From Pyrrhosoma nymphula (Eukaryota > Arthropoda > Insecta > Odonata > Coenagrionidae), in NCBI GenBank assembly GCA_963573305.1, contig OY754327.1, positions 179,436,386-179,500,385 of the forward strand: a stretch of DNA of 64,000 nt, written 5' to 3'. This document shows positions 1-14,769 of the stretch, piece by piece (within the stretch, counting starts at the first letter, position 1; each line of letters begins with the position of its first letter). The notes below the pieces were generated by a model. That model was given only the letters and a program-made list of their open reading frames with translations, was not told the DNA's origin and made no database searches. Made by a program: the position numbers and the translations under genes.

Positions 1-1269
1 AAAAAAAAGGGAGTTAGGAAAACCAAAATAACTCAAAGAAAAGATTTTCTGACAACGAGAAACAAGTAGTAGTTAGACGAAATAGGGAAATGAATTAAAT
101 GTACGATTAGTTTACAAAGTGAGGCAAGCAGAGAGAGGTGTTTCTGGGATTAGAGCTGCGTGCACGTGCAGATTGTACAAGTGACCAGTGCCTTGAGTCA
201 CCCTCGTTACCGAAGCGAAAATGAAAATGGAGGGGACATTGAGAGCACGGAGTAACACAAGCCAAAGAAAGGGAAGAGAAGAGGGAAGATTTGAGGAGAG
301 GCAGAGGTGTTTGCGATCTAATTGGTATTGAGACAGAACAGTGATTACTATTTGGTTGTGTTATACTTATTGAAAGGAATAAGGAAGCGATCACTCTTGG
401 ATAAAACGCTCAAGAATGAGAAAAATACGAAAATACATAAAACTGGGAGCATAGCTCTTTCTGAAAACGTAAAATTTAATTATAAGTCTATTAGCATTGC
501 AATCTTCATCATAAACATAGTTTCAGAGAGATATTCATAATTCACGTAGCACAGTGAAAATATGGTTATTCCCATAAAACAATTAAAACATCAGAATATT
601 TATCATCAACGCTAGTTTAAGGGAATATAGCTTAACTCAACTGTTGAAAAGAAGGCAGCCTAGTTTTCAACAGTTTTATTGGTGACTATTAAATAAGTAT
701 GGCAGTAAAAGCTCTTGACACATGCGTGGAGGTAAACAAAAGTTAAATATAACGATTTGAGAAAGGTGTTATTATCCTTAGATGCTGTTATTTGTCCTAT
801 TATACCTCCCGTGCAAGCTTCAAACATAGTCAAAGGAAGGCGTCATGCGTAAATATATGAGTACCTATTTATTTAAATATCTGGCAATGAGTTGGATGGA
901 ATCAGCTAAGAGGAACGTATTAAAAACAGTAAACGATACGATGGAATAAAAATTGGGGATGAGAGCATACATCGAAAATGTACCCGAGAAATGGCTATGG
1001 GCAAAATATCGTGAAGTGAGAATAGAGCTGGAAGAGTCCAGTCCAGATAGACAGAGAGAAAATAAAGAGAGAGGTGGACCCACAGGGTATGCATGAGTGA
1101 AAGAGGAATGGAAGAGGAGAGAGGAAAGAGAAAACACTTTTGGGAGAGTAATTCGGAGGTGAACAAAAAAAATGAAATGCGATGAAACAATGCCACGTCG
1201 CGGTCAGCAGAGGGGCACGGAGGGGCATGGAGAGGGGAGGACATGCTTGTCAGGAGTGATGACGGCGAC

Positions 1270-1620
1270 GATTTCATGAGAAGCGAAGGATAGCTGGGAA
1301 ATGGCGGAGGAGAAAGAAAGGGGCGGCTAGGTGGCGTATATTTGAGGTCGGGAGAGGGGTTTCAAATGAGGAGGGCGCATCTCGGGGGAGAGGGGGGGAG
1401 GCGATTTGATGAAAGGTCATGGGTGACACACGCGAGCGGGATGAGGGGAGGGGTGCGGCCGGGGAGGAAGGAAGTGAGGGCGGGAAAATGATTGCGAGGA
1501 GAGAGACGGGGGGAGGTTTCGGCGAAAAAGGGGGCGGGAGATTCCACGGAGAGGTCGGTCGGCGTGTTTTGGAAACGGGAGAGACACCCGGAAGGCGAAG
1601 CGATGGGGCGCGAAATAAAA
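1270..1620. repeat. Purine-rich (GA) low-complexity island
   Basis: The plus strand is dominated by G and A with frequent GGGG and GAGAG runs and a raised G+C content compared with the flanks. The frames on both strands are compositional: Arg/Gly/Glu on plus and Ser/Pro/Leu on minus. No splice-like structure or conserved motif was seen. Boundaries are estimated by eye. Confidence 0.6.
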
Positions 1621-3329
1621 TAATCAAATAGTTGGCAACTCGCGACCGAGTCTCCTGGTGTCTAATTCAACAGGATACTTTTTCACGAGGTAGGCACCCG
1701 GTGGTGAAACTGAAGACCGACTCTAAATTTTTAATTTTAATTTATCGATTATCGCTTCTGAGAGAAGGTAAATAATTTATACATGATTTAATAAAAAATT
1801 GTTTCATCTACTTTCCTGGATATAAAGACTATGCGTGTGAGAGAGATGATTGGTGTACGGAATTGACAATAAGAGGCAATAGAGAAGCAATCACAAAAAA
1901 TACTTTGGTGAATTTAATCGAAGCGAAAAACATGGATGTTATGTATCAAACGGATTAGAAGCGCTGTAGCGAACCGGATGAAGGTTATGGGATAGGCAAG
2001 AATAAAGTAGCACGAAGTGACGACTGAAAAGGTATCTAGGAAATTTTGGAAACACCAGCTGAGTTAAATCATTTAGTATTTTTGACCATAATTTGTAATC
2101 AGTCCGACCCCATAAGTAGCGTCAGGAAATTATGCATTTTCCCTTCATTTAGCGTTTACATATGAGAGAAGTTACCCTCAGTTACCTCACAAAAGAGTAT
2201 GCTCTTTGACAACGCTTTCTTACTTTTATCTGAAGCGCGTTAGATAATGGGAGGGCTCATTTAGTGGTATTAATTGCGGAAGTAAACAAAGTGGTTTCAG
2301 TTGCGGAACCAAATTGGTGGCAAAAATTACGCAAAACAAGCAGGAAACTATAATGCGTATTAGAAAATGTAACACGGCTATTCATTGTACCTTGAAAACA
2401 GTGAAATATTCAAGTATGTTACCAGAATAGCATAGTATGATATTACTGCACTCGTCCATAAGTTTTATCCATTCACATCTTACTGTAGTAAATAGTCGTT
2501 TCCTATGATAGGTAGATCACATCTGCGAGATAGATATACCTGCGGACATCTCCTGGGATGAGGAGAAACAATGAATATTTCCTGAGGAGGATCAAGAAAA
2601 GAATCCTTTATTGAGAGAGTTTCGAGCCGAGTTGATGTACGCAGAAATAGGGGAAAACAATCGAAATGATTAGAATGTGAGAAAGAAGGTAATATGAGTA
2701 AAAACGAAAATAACGGTGAAAGAAATATTGAATCTTCGATCATCAACTATAGCCAACGAACAAATTGCGTTAGTTTTCTTCATTGCCTTGCAGGTCTAAT
2801 ATGCTGCTTACACGTAACACAACCGTAATGCTGCACAATTCATGCTAGTTTAGGAGATTGCGAGAGATCGGTCGAAGAAGAAATGAGAAAACACCAGCGG
2901 AAGAAATGGCACTTTGATTTGTTAATGCAGATCATTATATTTAAAAGAGGAATTTCTAATCATTACTCAGAAACAAAGCTATTACGATTAAAAAATGGTC
3001 ACAAAAATACACAGCAACATTACATTATTCCTCTTCGTTAAGATAGTTCGTCATTAATATATTGCTATACCTTCAACTAGTTCATAGTTTGTTCACTGAA
3101 ATCAAATTATTGAAATAAATCCATCAAGACGTGAAGTAACAAAGGAAAACAGGTTACTTCAGTTTTAAAATGTTATGACAGGCAATGTGTTAAGAATTAC
3201 AGACAATGGGTAGCAATGAAGAAAAACGAGATGGGGTTAAATAAATACGAAAAATGGAAGTAGTAGGAGGAAAAGGAATGGAATGTAAACTTGGTAGACC
3301 AAGTACGTTATGGGAAACAGGACATTTTT

Positions 3330-4170
3330 GTCAAGTGTGCTGTAGAGGGGGAGATGGGAAAGAAGACGAAGCGAAGAGGGTGTAGATGAGAAGAAGTAAA
3401 GGGACAATGGGGCCACTCAACTTGGCATGGTCCACAGAGTACAACCGAGGCAGCCCACGGGAGAGATGCGCGGAGAAAGGGGGGGAGGGGAAGGCGGAAC
3501 AGGGAGGGAGGGGGGAAGCTATGGCTTGGTAATCCGGGGCGGAGTGCAGAAAGTGAGAGTGTGCTGAGGCCGGTGGTTTGGCGCGGGGGGAGAGGGGGGA
3601 GAGAAGTGAGGAGGGGGGCGGGGACAAAAAGGGATCGCCGAAAATTGGAAGGGGAAAGGAGGACTCCGCCGTTGAGATCGATCGATAAATAGATACGGAG
3701 ATTGATAAAAATGGTGTGACGGGATGGCGCAGAGGGGGAGAGAAGAATGGGGGCGAGGGAGAACGGAGAAGGATACGGGGCATATGGGGGCGGGAGAGAG
3801 AAAGGATATCGCCGACGTGGGCTCACTTTGCGGGAGATGGCAGGGAGATACGATAGAATAGAGAGAGAGAGGAGGAAGAAGGGAAGAGAGAGGTGAGGAG
3901 GAGAAGTGCATGTGTGCTGAGAGGCGAGCGGGAAAAGGGGGGGGGAGAGAGAGTCGTGTCGCCGCCGACGAAGAGATTAACCTTGGAAGGATACATGCGA
4001 GGGAGGCTCGGGGGTGCGAGCGGCGGGTGCGAGGGGCATGTGGGTGGAAGGGGTTGAGGAGGGAGCGAGAGTGGGCCAGGGTGGCGAGGCGAATGCAGGC
4101 TGAGAGAGGACTAAATGGGACAGGGAAAGAGAAGAGGAAGATGAGAAAGAAAGAAGGAAAAAGAATAGGA
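3330..4170. repeat. Long purine-rich (GA/GGGG) island
   Basis: About 0.8 kb in which the plus strand is almost entirely purine with repeated G runs, for example near 3478-3520 and 3580-3620. Minus-strand frames of 130-172 codons overlap one another in different phases and are all Ser/Pro/Leu-rich, as expected from a CT-rich strand rather than from selection. I treat them as spurious. Confidence 0.6.
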
Positions 4171-4384
4171 AATTCTCTACCTCCGAATCATTCCCATAAC
4201 TGCCGAACGTAATCGTTTTTCTATATACGTGAGTACTTGCTCCAACTTAACCATTCCTTTCTCTCTCTCTCTCGTTCAACCTATTGGTTATTTATTTCGA
4301 GAAGGCGACCGGCAACTGAGGCCATTTGCGTCATTGTGAATAGGTGGGTAAGATGGTAAGGATCGGTTTGTATGGGGGATGGAG

Positions 4385-4612
4385 GAAGGGTGGATGGAAA
4401 CCCGGCGTTGGCACTAGCCTACTCTTAACGAAAGACGCCCAGAGGAACACAGCTTAAATTACCATCCGACGGAAACAGTACTGCACTTGAAGTGATTTCC
4501 ACAAAGCACCCAAGGATGGATCGGGACTCTCCGCCCCTGCCGGGATTCGCACCCGGATCCTCGGACAATACGCAGGCCACCCAAAAGCCCCCGGTTTCCC
4601 CACCACTTCTTT
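4385..4612 (-). mobile_element. tRNA-derived SINE, minus strand
   Basis: Read on the minus strand, the segment begins with a tRNA-like head containing an A-box-like stretch (GGGTGGCCTGCG). A B-box-like GGTGCGAATCC follows at 4543-4553, one base from the canonical GGTTCGAATCC. A non-tRNA body runs to about 4385. This is the layout of a SINE, which is transcribed by RNA polymerase III from its internal promoter and mobilised by LINE machinery. It is not a functional tRNA gene, because no acceptor stem closes around the A and B boxes. Ends are approximate and no target duplication was identified. Confidence 0.55.
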
Positions 4613-7600
4613 CTATCCCATGTAACTGCATACTTAAACTAATGTTTTCACTTATTAACATTGTATAATCATCGATTAAAATATAAACTTCGAAATTCCG
4701 AAAGCTCGTTTTTTAATTTTATACCTCTAATAATTTCTCACTGTTCAATGACCGTTGCTTGGCGTGGGCCAGGTAAGAATGAGATGGCCTCTTTCCTATT
4801 CAGGTTGCTAAAGTAAGTGGTTATTTTGAATTAGAAAGCTAATCTAAGGCGTGCACATAAACAAGGACTGCATTATGCAAAGTAATACAACACTCATGAG
4901 ATAAACTGGATGGCAGGAGCTGATTATGCAGTTAGGAGAGAGGAATATCTTATTAATATATCTATAAGATCACTCGATATCATTAAGAAAGCTCCAGCCA
5001 CCAAAATGCTTCCCTTGTTTAGAGGGGTTAATATAATTGAAATTCAACTTATTTCATTCATTTTATCAATAATTTGAAAAAATATAAAAACGTATGTACA
5101 GCCAAAAACTCAAAATTATATGCAAATTTTAACAGGATTTTAACATTCTACTTAAATATTTATTAAATAAATCAATGTAAATTCAAAATAAATTTCCTGC
5201 TCTTACAAAATATTACCAAGATCGTAACATTATGTTTCGAAGGGAATTAAAAATTTGTGCGCCAATATAATGCCTAAATATTTACGGCCATTTCAACAAT
5301 GCTGCAATGCGACTGTAATAATCACGTACAATTTTCACGCGGAAAAACGATGAAATTACTGAAAAAAAATTTCCCAAAATATGTTAGCAAATTAAGTATA
5401 GTATTATGTAGCTAGATGTAAGGTGTTTCTTCAAAAAGAATAGCATGATACGGAAGATCGGCAAATCATTCCAAGTAAATGAGAGTCTGAATATTATATC
5501 AATAAACATATGATGTAATAAGAAATACTATGGTATTAAAAATGAAGGGGAGAGAAAACTCATGAGAAATTTCGCCTAAGTGTCAAAGCAACAGTTACCA
5601 AGTTGATACATCTCACCATATCGTCAGCGCCGAAAACTTTGAGTCTCCCCGTGGCATTTAAGTCAAGGAGAGAGCACCTGAGAAATGTAATTGGGAAGCA
5701 TCTTAGGAGAGGTGTGAGTACACCGAGTAGGTACACAGTTGCAAAGAGGGAGTCGTTGGATGAAGGTGAAGTAAACCAAAATATAAAGGTTAATAAACGA
5801 TGGAGACGAGAAAATGTCATTTTCTCGGGCCAGGGTGTGGCCCATAACAATTATTTTCACCTCCAAATCTGGGACGAGAAATCACGAACGACATTTACAA
5901 AGATAAACCATTAAATGCTATGAATATGTATTTGCGAATTCAATTTACATGACCTCCCACTCACCCTTAATTAGCTCGAACAAACGGCATCTAATGCTAG
6001 TAGACATGAAGATAACCCCACGAGGTGGAGTGACACTGGAATATTTCTGTTTGGTCAACAAGATAAAAGGCACCAATTGGCGTGTGAAAGGTAAAAGCAT
6101 CTAAATATGACAAAACTAAACAGAAAGAGTTCAAGGATACTTACGACGAATATTTGTGAACAATTCGTATAGAGAAACTGACCCATAAATATTGAAGTAG
6201 ATATTACATTTGATCCACAAAATGTGTTACAGTCCGAGGAATCGTAGGAGTTTGTCGCTAAAAATGAAAAATAATGTACCTTGAAGTAAGCCTATAGAAA
6301 GTCGTAAGTGAAGAAAAATCAAACTCGATAACAAGAGCATGCAAATTTGTAGATCACGAAAGCGATCGTCAATTAGATTCTAGAGGAGTTTACTAAAAGA
6401 GCCGATTAATAACTGAAACCTTTATATTGTATCCGACAATACGATCACGGAAAAGATGCAGACGTCAAACCTATTCACAGCGGCGACAAAGTGGTGGCGG
6501 ATACGGCGAGCAATTCCTTCTTGGACCAAATGTAATAGCTATTCCCATTCAAGTGATTCCAAAGGCAGTAAGGAGGCGAGCTGAGAGCACCGAAGAGCTT
6601 ATCCATAGGAGTGGAGAAGGCGGAAACTGTGAGCAATAGTCACTGTTTCCATTCCTCGAGTTCCAGCCGGTGACGTCAACGCGCAACTGAAAGGTATTCA
6701 TCGTCGCCGACACATCCTCTGGCCATGCAGGGAGGAATATTGAGAGAGTGGGCGTGGGGCAAACGGGAAGTGACCGATGCCGATGAGAAGGTTGCCGTCC
6801 GAAACAAATGGCGTGCGCACGGCAGGTTCAGAGAGAGCGAAAGCGAATGTTACTGGCAAAGTGGACGCATTAGCCTTCGCACCTTAAATATCAGAAATCC
6901 ATTCAGCAATAAATAAGGTGACAACTTCAAAAGAGGTTGAATAACTTCAATAAAATATAGAAAACAGATAAGAGTGTGATCCAGTGGAAATGAATACTAT
7001 ACCACAGGAATACTAAAAGGCTTCACCATCATACTTCCCACATCTCCACTAGTCATAATTCCCTCTTTTTTCCTGCTATCCATAGCTATCACCTAAAAAC
7101 ACTTGAAAGATTAACGAATGCAATTTATGTAATTGAAGGCAGTACCATTTTGGAAACGAAAAGAGACTAATATTAAAAAATAGGGAAACACAGACAGAAA
7201 TTTCGATGCCCAAGGTAAGATGGACTGACTTCAAAGCTTTCTCAAGAGTGACTGAGAAATGATTGGAGCTCTCAGAGTAGACAAAAGACAAGAAGAAAGG
7301 AGAAGAAGCAGAAAGAAAAGCCGATGAGAGTAAGTTGAGGCAAGACTGGGCGCAAGCGGATGAAAAACCGACGCGAAGGAACCGAGCAAACAAGGATGAA
7401 GAGGAGAGAGAGAAAGTGGAGTGAAGATTGAAAGGGAGAAACAAAAGACAAGGGAGAGGTAGAGGATTATCATGAGCCGAAGCAGGTGGCGACAAACGGC
7501 GCGTCGTTTAAGGCAGTGAATGGGCTTGAAAAGCGTTCGGAGGATAGTCAGACAGTTTCGAATTCTCCTCTTGCAAGCCTACATCGCAGAGAACAGGAAT

Positions 7601-10600
7601 GGAAGCGGGGGAGAAGCTTGAGCGGCTTGAGATTTTTATGAGGAGGACAGTAGCCGAGGTGAGGAAGGGAGAGAAGGAGAGGTGGAAAGCGGAGGCAGAG
7701 ACACTTCGCGGCAGGATGCGAAGAGACTTGAGGCATGCTAAACAACCCGCCCCGACGACGGGTGACGCGTGACTCTGCCTAGGAGTATTTCGGGCATGTT
7801 TGAAAGCACTAACAACCGAATTGAGGAGACAAGAAATGTTGAAGAAAGTACGGAGGAAGGGGAGGCTAACAAAAGTGAAATGACATGCAAAGAGATGGAC
7901 TAATTTAGACTGAAGCAGAGAGTTATTTCATTATCTTCACAGCGCTTACAATGATAATGTAAGCATGAGTAAAAAACTAAATAAGCATTTGAAAAGATAT
8001 ACTTTTTAAGTCCTGATACACTAATATCAAAAAAAAAACGATGAGTTAATAAAAACGGAGGAACTCTGTGTTTTCGTGATATTTGGCTAAGCTCTTGGGA
8101 TTTAATAATGTCCTATTTCATGGAAGTTCCTTCACTTACTTTTTTGGCCTTCGCTTAATTTATAAAAACTTATAAGGAAAACAACGACGTCAGTGGAATT
8201 TATACATTACAGCATTTTTACTAAGACTCATAGGAACAGCGATGGAGTAGATTACACCTGAATCTAAGCTATACGAAGTGCAACACGAACAAAGAGATAA
8301 GATTTGATAATATCACGTGATTTGGGCGTAATTAGAAAAGAACGCGTGAAACTATCCGAAAGATAGACTTGAGAAGGGCAATCATAGCAAGAAGATGTGC
8401 GAGCACGGTGGGTGGAGCTTCCTATGTTTCCTATTCAGCCGCAGATGCTAGCCACCGCGCAAGAGCACAGCGCTGTGTGGGTTGCCTACATCTTCGCGGT
8501 TGTCTATCCTCTCCTATTTCCAAGCAGATCCAATTTCGGAGCGACGGAGGCCAACTACATCTTGCCTGAGGCTATTCAGAATTATTCAGGCAACCATGGC
8601 AAGCCATAGCTAGATTCGAGACCAAATCTCTCAAATTACCTGGTCAACCAAAAAATGCGAGCAGTAGTCGAATTGATTGTCGTTGTAATCCATGATATCT
8701 TCCATAACAAAAAATCAAGAGGACTGCTTCTGAAGCAGTTTTATCCGTAGATACTGGCCTATGAGATTAAAACCGAATTAATCTCCCCGGATAAATTATG
8801 ATTTTCCTCGAAATAGCGTCATAAAATACACTATAGAGATTTAAGAATTTCACAAAAGAGCAGGAAAGCGAAATTATCACGGTAGTCGCTATAATTAGAG
8901 GGGCGAGGAGGGTCTTATTCGCATACCTGCGCACATTAATACACAAAAACATCCTATGAGAGGAATTTTGGTAGCTTTATTTTATTACTACCACCACATA
9001 AACCTAATAACGTCGAATGCATAATGAATGGAATTGGAGGCACAAAACATCCCCTCGTTATTTCGATTTACATTGGCTGAAAAGATTAATATCGTGAGAA
9101 ATTTTTAGGAACTTCCGTCGCGCCTTCGCGCTAGATTGAAGGACAAAGCGCTTGAGTGAGAAAAGAGGGAGAGGCGGAAAATTTTAAAAGATACGAATGA
9201 GAGGAGGAAACAGCAGTTCTCCCCGGTGGGAAAGATCGCCGAAGCCGCATCCGCCAGACCAAGAAAAGAAGATTCAAAAGGCAAAGGAAAGACAGGAAAT
9301 GCCAAATCGGCCGCTAGACGGCAAACGCTTACGCCTCCACACTTCCAATCCTCTCTCATCACCCACACACGTGCGCTCCCTCCATCTCTCTCTCTCCTTC
9401 CCTCTCCAGATTTTCTCGATCCTTCCTTCAGCAACCAAAGAGATTTCCTACAAACTCCGTAAACGCGAAGGAATTTCCCTCGTTCGCCAATAAGTCTCAC
9501 CTCACCGCCGCCGTTTCGCCAGTGTGTCGGGTTGACCTTCGGGACGAGGAGAAGGTGAGGGGAGGTGGGCAGCAGGAGGGAGTGGAGAAGGCATGAAAGT
9601 GGAGGCAGATCCACTCTCGCCGCCACCACGCTTCCCTCCCTCCCCCAAGTATTTTTTACGCGTTTCCCCGCTATCAATTTGTGAGTCGTCGTGAGAGAGG
9701 GAAAAGGATTGGAGAGGAAGAAAGAGCGAGAAAAAACAGACCGCAAATTACGTGAAATCGAAAGTAGAGAGAGCGAAACGGGAGACGGTAGTCGGAATAC
9801 GCGCACGTATGGACTCATTTTCCATAAAACGAACAATCTCTGACGCCATGTATACGATTTATTCCTGGAACACTGGCACGACGATTTTTCGAGATAAATA
9901 TATTTTTACTCCCACAAGTCAGTTCTTCACGAATAAATCACGAAACGAAGAGTGACGTCCTCGTTATACTAATAAAACACGATCAGTAAGAATATACCAA
10001 ACAAAAAAAGACATTTTCAACGCTTAATTCATTTGAAATTAGTATAACAAACATTACGGAAGAACAATAAAGCAACAAATAAGATGGAAGTCGTGAAAAT
10101 GAAGAATAAGGAATAAAAAAATAAAAGAGAAATAACATGGATAACTAGCAACGAACAGTTAAGCGTTGCGATGGCGCAGAAAACTGCTACTTCACATTAT
10201 CTCACAGAATTCTTAATTGGAAACTAAGGGTTCACGATTAAAGGAAATAAATTCTTCAGGGCATGGGGACATAACCTTAGCCATCAACAAGTAACTTATT
10301 GTTCAATTTAGGCACTGTGAGATCCAATTTATGCTTATTTCGTAGCTTCAACGAAATACATACTTCAAGCCACCTTAACTCCACCTCTAATATTTATTCA
10401 CAACTATCGCGTAAAAAAACACCACCATTTGGCATTTTAACATGTTCATAAATTACCTGAGAGAGGAACTGCCTAAAAATAACCAAGTGATTTGAAGATA
10501 TATAATTACTTACAGCTCATTTGACGAAATAAGGCTACTACACTTCGACAACGAGATTTATGGAGATCTCATTCAGAATCCTAGTGCCCAGAACTACGCA

Positions 10601-10739
10601 AGGTTGTGCAGAAATTCTGTTCAAATGGGGTAAAGATTTCCGTAACAATTTCAGAGCTCTCTACAATAGCTGCTGGTCGCCCATAGAAAGCCTTTATATA
10701 AATCGAAACAAAGGGCCCACAAAAAACCCAGTGGGAACT

Positions 10740-11060
10740 CGTTCCATGCGAATATCCTCCAATCCCTTTACTCTCTCCTCCCTCCCACCATTACAGACTT
10801 CCTTCGACGAGTCTCGCACTTCCTTTTCCACTCTGAGGAACCCGCCGTCCTTGAGCCACCACCCTCCCTCCCTCCTACCCGTCCGCCCCCCTCCCTCCTT
10901 CCCCCCCTCCCCCCGGCGACTCTCGCCCACTCCGCCGCCGCTCTTCCCTTCTCCACTTCATCCAACCAACGTCCTGCGACGCCATCGCGGGCACTCATCC
11001 CACCTCTTCCTCCTCCACATCCCCCTCACTCACTCTCACATCTCCCTTGGTCGGTTATTT
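10740..11060. repeat. Pyrimidine-rich (CT) island
   Basis: The plus strand is dominated by C and T with CCCC and CCTCC runs. Both the 177-codon plus-strand frame and the minus-strand frames are low complexity. A TATATAAA string lies just upstream at 10695-10702, but it is not supported as a promoter by anything else in the sequence. Confidence 0.55.
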
Positions 11061-14000
11061 TTCGTCTATCGTCCTGCGGTACGCTCAAGGTAGATAGGAC
11101 GACGCCGCCGGGAGGCAACCCAAAAATGCTTCTTAACCAAAAGTGAGAGAGAGCCCACCAGGGCAACTTGTTGTGGGGAAGGATGGAGGGGGAGGAAGAT
11201 GAGCGAGATGAGGAGAGCGGCGAGCTAACTGGTCCGCTCAAGTAGGCGCTTAAGCTGTAGCGCTCTATGAGTCGCTCTATGTCCGTGGCGAGGAGAGGAA
11301 AGTGATGGGGGAGAGGTAAAGATGGGAGGAGGGAAATAGCTTCCGAAACATCACTCTCCACGATGGCGCGTCGTCTTGAATAAAGGGGAGGAGGCGGGTG
11401 GCTCAAAGCGGGTTGAAATTGTAATCCTCCAGCAACACGACTGAATGAAGATTTAATTATCAAATGGCGCAGTCGTGACGATTCATACATCATTAAGGGA
11501 AACATCTAGCAGTGCCAAAGCAGTGATTTGCTCTCGCTCGAAGGCGCGGTTGCACGAGCTTCTTTTGAAATATTCTCATGACTCCATCGTGGCAACAAGA
11601 AATTATATTTATATGAATAATTTTTCAGTTTCCCAACATTTAGCATAATACTAAACCATCATACGTTCTTCTTAAATTAAATAGCCAAAGGAAAAGTTTA
11701 AAACATTTACAATATGCTACAAACATGCATTTTACCTACAGCATTTAAATCACGTTATACGTCCATACAATGACCAATGATCTCAAAGATTTTTAAAAAT
11801 ACTGTTAAACCAATAACTGTTCATGCTGATATTGTTATGAGCCCTTAAAAGTGCCATTTTTACCGTAATTGCTTCACGTATAAAATGAAGACACGTTTTA
11901 TATTTAATAGGCGCATAAAATACGTCTTTGTTTTGCAAAGACGTTTGCCTCTGTTTTGCAATGACGGAAAGGAATATATCATCCTTGAAAACAGTCCATC
12001 TCTACTTCCAGATAGCGATGAAAGCAAATAAAACGGTTCGAATTTCAACGACACTCTTGGTAAGAAAGAGCATTCGCGTGCCATTTTGCCAACTATGAAA
12101 AACTAACAGGTAAATTAAACCGTTCACTTTAAGTTGACAGAATTCACAAATATTTGCAAACTGCACCAATGCTTAGCTGAGGAGTGAGACCATGGCAGGA
12201 AAGGAATTTGGCAGGAAAAAAGAATTTGAAGAAGATTGGGAATATCAAGCGAGCCATGCGAAGAAATCTAAGCGCTTCAAAAATGGATAGAAAACGTGAA
12301 AAATGACAGAAAAAACGCGCGGGAATGAAAATTGATGGCTTCAAAATACGTTTACCAACCAACAAAAGTGCTCTCGAGCAAAATGTAACTTTAAGACACC
12401 AACCCACATGCTCTTTCACAATAACATATAATTGGTAAAAAGTGTAAAAATAACCCTATCTCCAAGACCTTTTTAGGTTCTACAAATCACAAGAAGTTGT
12501 TAACATATAAACCTAAAGAGTTAAATGGCGATGCAATTTGTAGTACGTGATGATGACGATGAGAGACGAAACGTGGAATAATCGATAAATACAAAAGTTT
12601 CCCAAATTAAAAAACAATATAAACATTGATTAACATATTACATATTTAAAAAGGAGGGAAAGGGGAGCGAAAATGAAACATATGAGTTAAGTCACCGTTT
12701 AATAAATGCATAAGTAGAATTCCGGATGTGGTAAAGAAAAATGAAAGAATTGCTACTGAAGAGGTGCACCATCTTGGCACATTTATATTTGAGGAATATA
12801 ATATTTAAACACACATATTCCGAAAAAATATACGCTTGAGCTCAAGGAAAAAAATCCAACTTATTCAAAAATAACTCCCAGAAACGAGTACTACGGATTC
12901 CGCGATAGAGGTGAAAATATTTACGGAAAACGGAGGAAGAGGAAATGTCATCGGCGTAAACGTGCAAAAGTTTATAGTACTCAGTAGACCAAAAAGTGTC
13001 AACGAAAGTTCACGAGGCAAAAGCAATTTTGAGGCACTGAATGTTCATAATGGTTAATATAGGTACTAAGAAAATGTCTCTTTACATGCATACCGAAAAA
13101 CATGGACCCTATGTCAAATAAATAAGTTTGTGAAACCAAACCATGCAGGGTAAATCATAACATATTAGAATTTCCGATTTAGCCAAGAGAATATGAATAG
13201 CAAGAAAAGAATTAACGGACAAATTAACTAAACTAGCATACGAATTACTGAAGAATAGTTTAAAAACTCACTGTTTAACTACTAGTTTTCGACAAAATGA
13301 AGATATTTTACTTCTAGAGCTGAGGAATGGTCAAATAGATGAAACCATGCCATGTAGGAATGTCAAGGGCAAAAAGAAAACAGTTGCACTAATGGATTTT
13401 ATGATCAAAGGAATAACGGCGAAGAAGATAGGAGAAGCGAAATCAAGGGAGAGGAAGAAGGGGAGAAAGAGGCAAAAGGAAGGCGAAGAAAGCAGTGGAC
13501 GAGAAGAGAGGACGGGGGGAGGAGGGTCAGGGAGGTAGGATGAGGGACAGGAGAATCACGCGGTCGGCCCATGGAGGGGGAATAAAAATAAATCAGCTAG
13601 AATGGAGTGTGAACCCCGGACCTCACCGTTCGAGGGAAGGGATTGGAGGGAGAGGCCGAGACCTTCAACTCCTCCTCCTTCACGGGCTCAAAGCGATTCC
13701 AGAACCCATTGACCGTGTAGCGAAGGAAACTGCGTCCATCTTTTCCGTTCCACAAAGCATCCACGGTCGGGAGACTTCAAGATCCACGGCGTGGAAATCG
13801 AGTTAGGGCTGCGGGGCGGGAGGGAGAGGGGATAAAACGGAAGGGAAGAGTGTGTGATTGGGGGGGGGATCCCTCTCCCCGCCGTGCACTCATCCCCATT
13901 GCAATGACGACAAGTAGGTATCCTGGCTTCTCTCCGCGTCCAACGTTGCCTCCTCCTTTACATTCCACTCTCCATTTCTTTTCTTTCGCAACACCTTCAA

Positions 14001-14769
14001 TAAAAGCATGATGTGACGATCTCAATTTTACAAAAGTATTCCTTTGGCTTTACTCTCTCTATCTTAAAAGCAATGTTAAGTACCAATGAGGGCAATCACA
14101 GACAAGGATTTTAATTATAAGTATATTATTACATTACCGCACGAAGTAGCCAGTTATCTGTTTTTATTCTAATTCAGAATGTCTCTCGTTATTACTTAAT
14201 TCTTATCGTCATATTTTTTGGTGGACAACGTGATATTTCTTTCAGTTAAACTACTTATAGGTTAACTCTCAGAAAAAGAATTATCGGCAGTTTCGATAGC
14301 ACCTACAGCACCGTCTTGAGTAGTTACCGCATTCACTCTTGAGTTTGTGTCATTCCCATGCTCCTCCGTCATGATTACAATAGCACAGAATGACTGATCA
14401 AACAGATGAAAGTCACTAAATAAGTCTCTCACTTCTTTTTTAGAATTGTTTAAGTAATATTAGACTACTGACACAGCACATTTCTATACTAACATTTCTA
14501 CCAATAAGGAATTCGGTGAATCGTAATCTTTGCCTATTCCGGGTTCTTAGAGCATGCAAAATGTATGCTCTATTTCATTCCCCCTCTCCTTCTTGCTCTC
14601 TCTCTCTATTTATGTTCTACATTCTCCGCATCACCTCTTCCCTTTCACCTGATTACGGATCTCGCCCCGAAAACTCCACCGCAGCAGCGCTCTTTCGCCC
14701 TCCCCTACCTTTCCAACCCCCCTTCACTCCGAAGCCACCTTCTCCCGTTGGCGACCTTGGGAACGTGGG

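Larger units (their letters stand above)
1..4384. other. Intergenic/intronic DNA, no gene seen
   Basis: AT-rich sequence without recognisable protein domains, RNA genes or transposon ends. It contains two strongly purine-rich islands, listed separately. Open frames here are short or consist of low-complexity Ser/Pro/Leu runs read from the pyrimidine strand, so none is called as a gene. A short CT dinucleotide run lies near 4259-4273. Confidence 0.6.

Noticed and set aside
3308..3911. Minus-strand frames of 130-172 codons
   Set aside because: They overlap in several phases, are Ser/Pro/Leu-rich and follow a CT-rich strand; no domain or splice signal.
9105..9836. 243-codon minus-strand frame, among the longest outside the LINEs
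   Set aside because: Lies across adjacent CT- and GA-rich stretches, has no recognisable motif, and its composition shifts along its length with strand bias. Looks like chance in GC-richer DNA, although I cannot exclude a novel gene.
10695..10702. TATATAAA as a promoter TATA box
   Set aside because: Isolated match in AT-rich DNA, with no supported gene downstream.
13590..13640. B-box-like GGTTCACACTCC on the minus strand
   Set aside because: No matching A box at the right distance and no tRNA-like fold.
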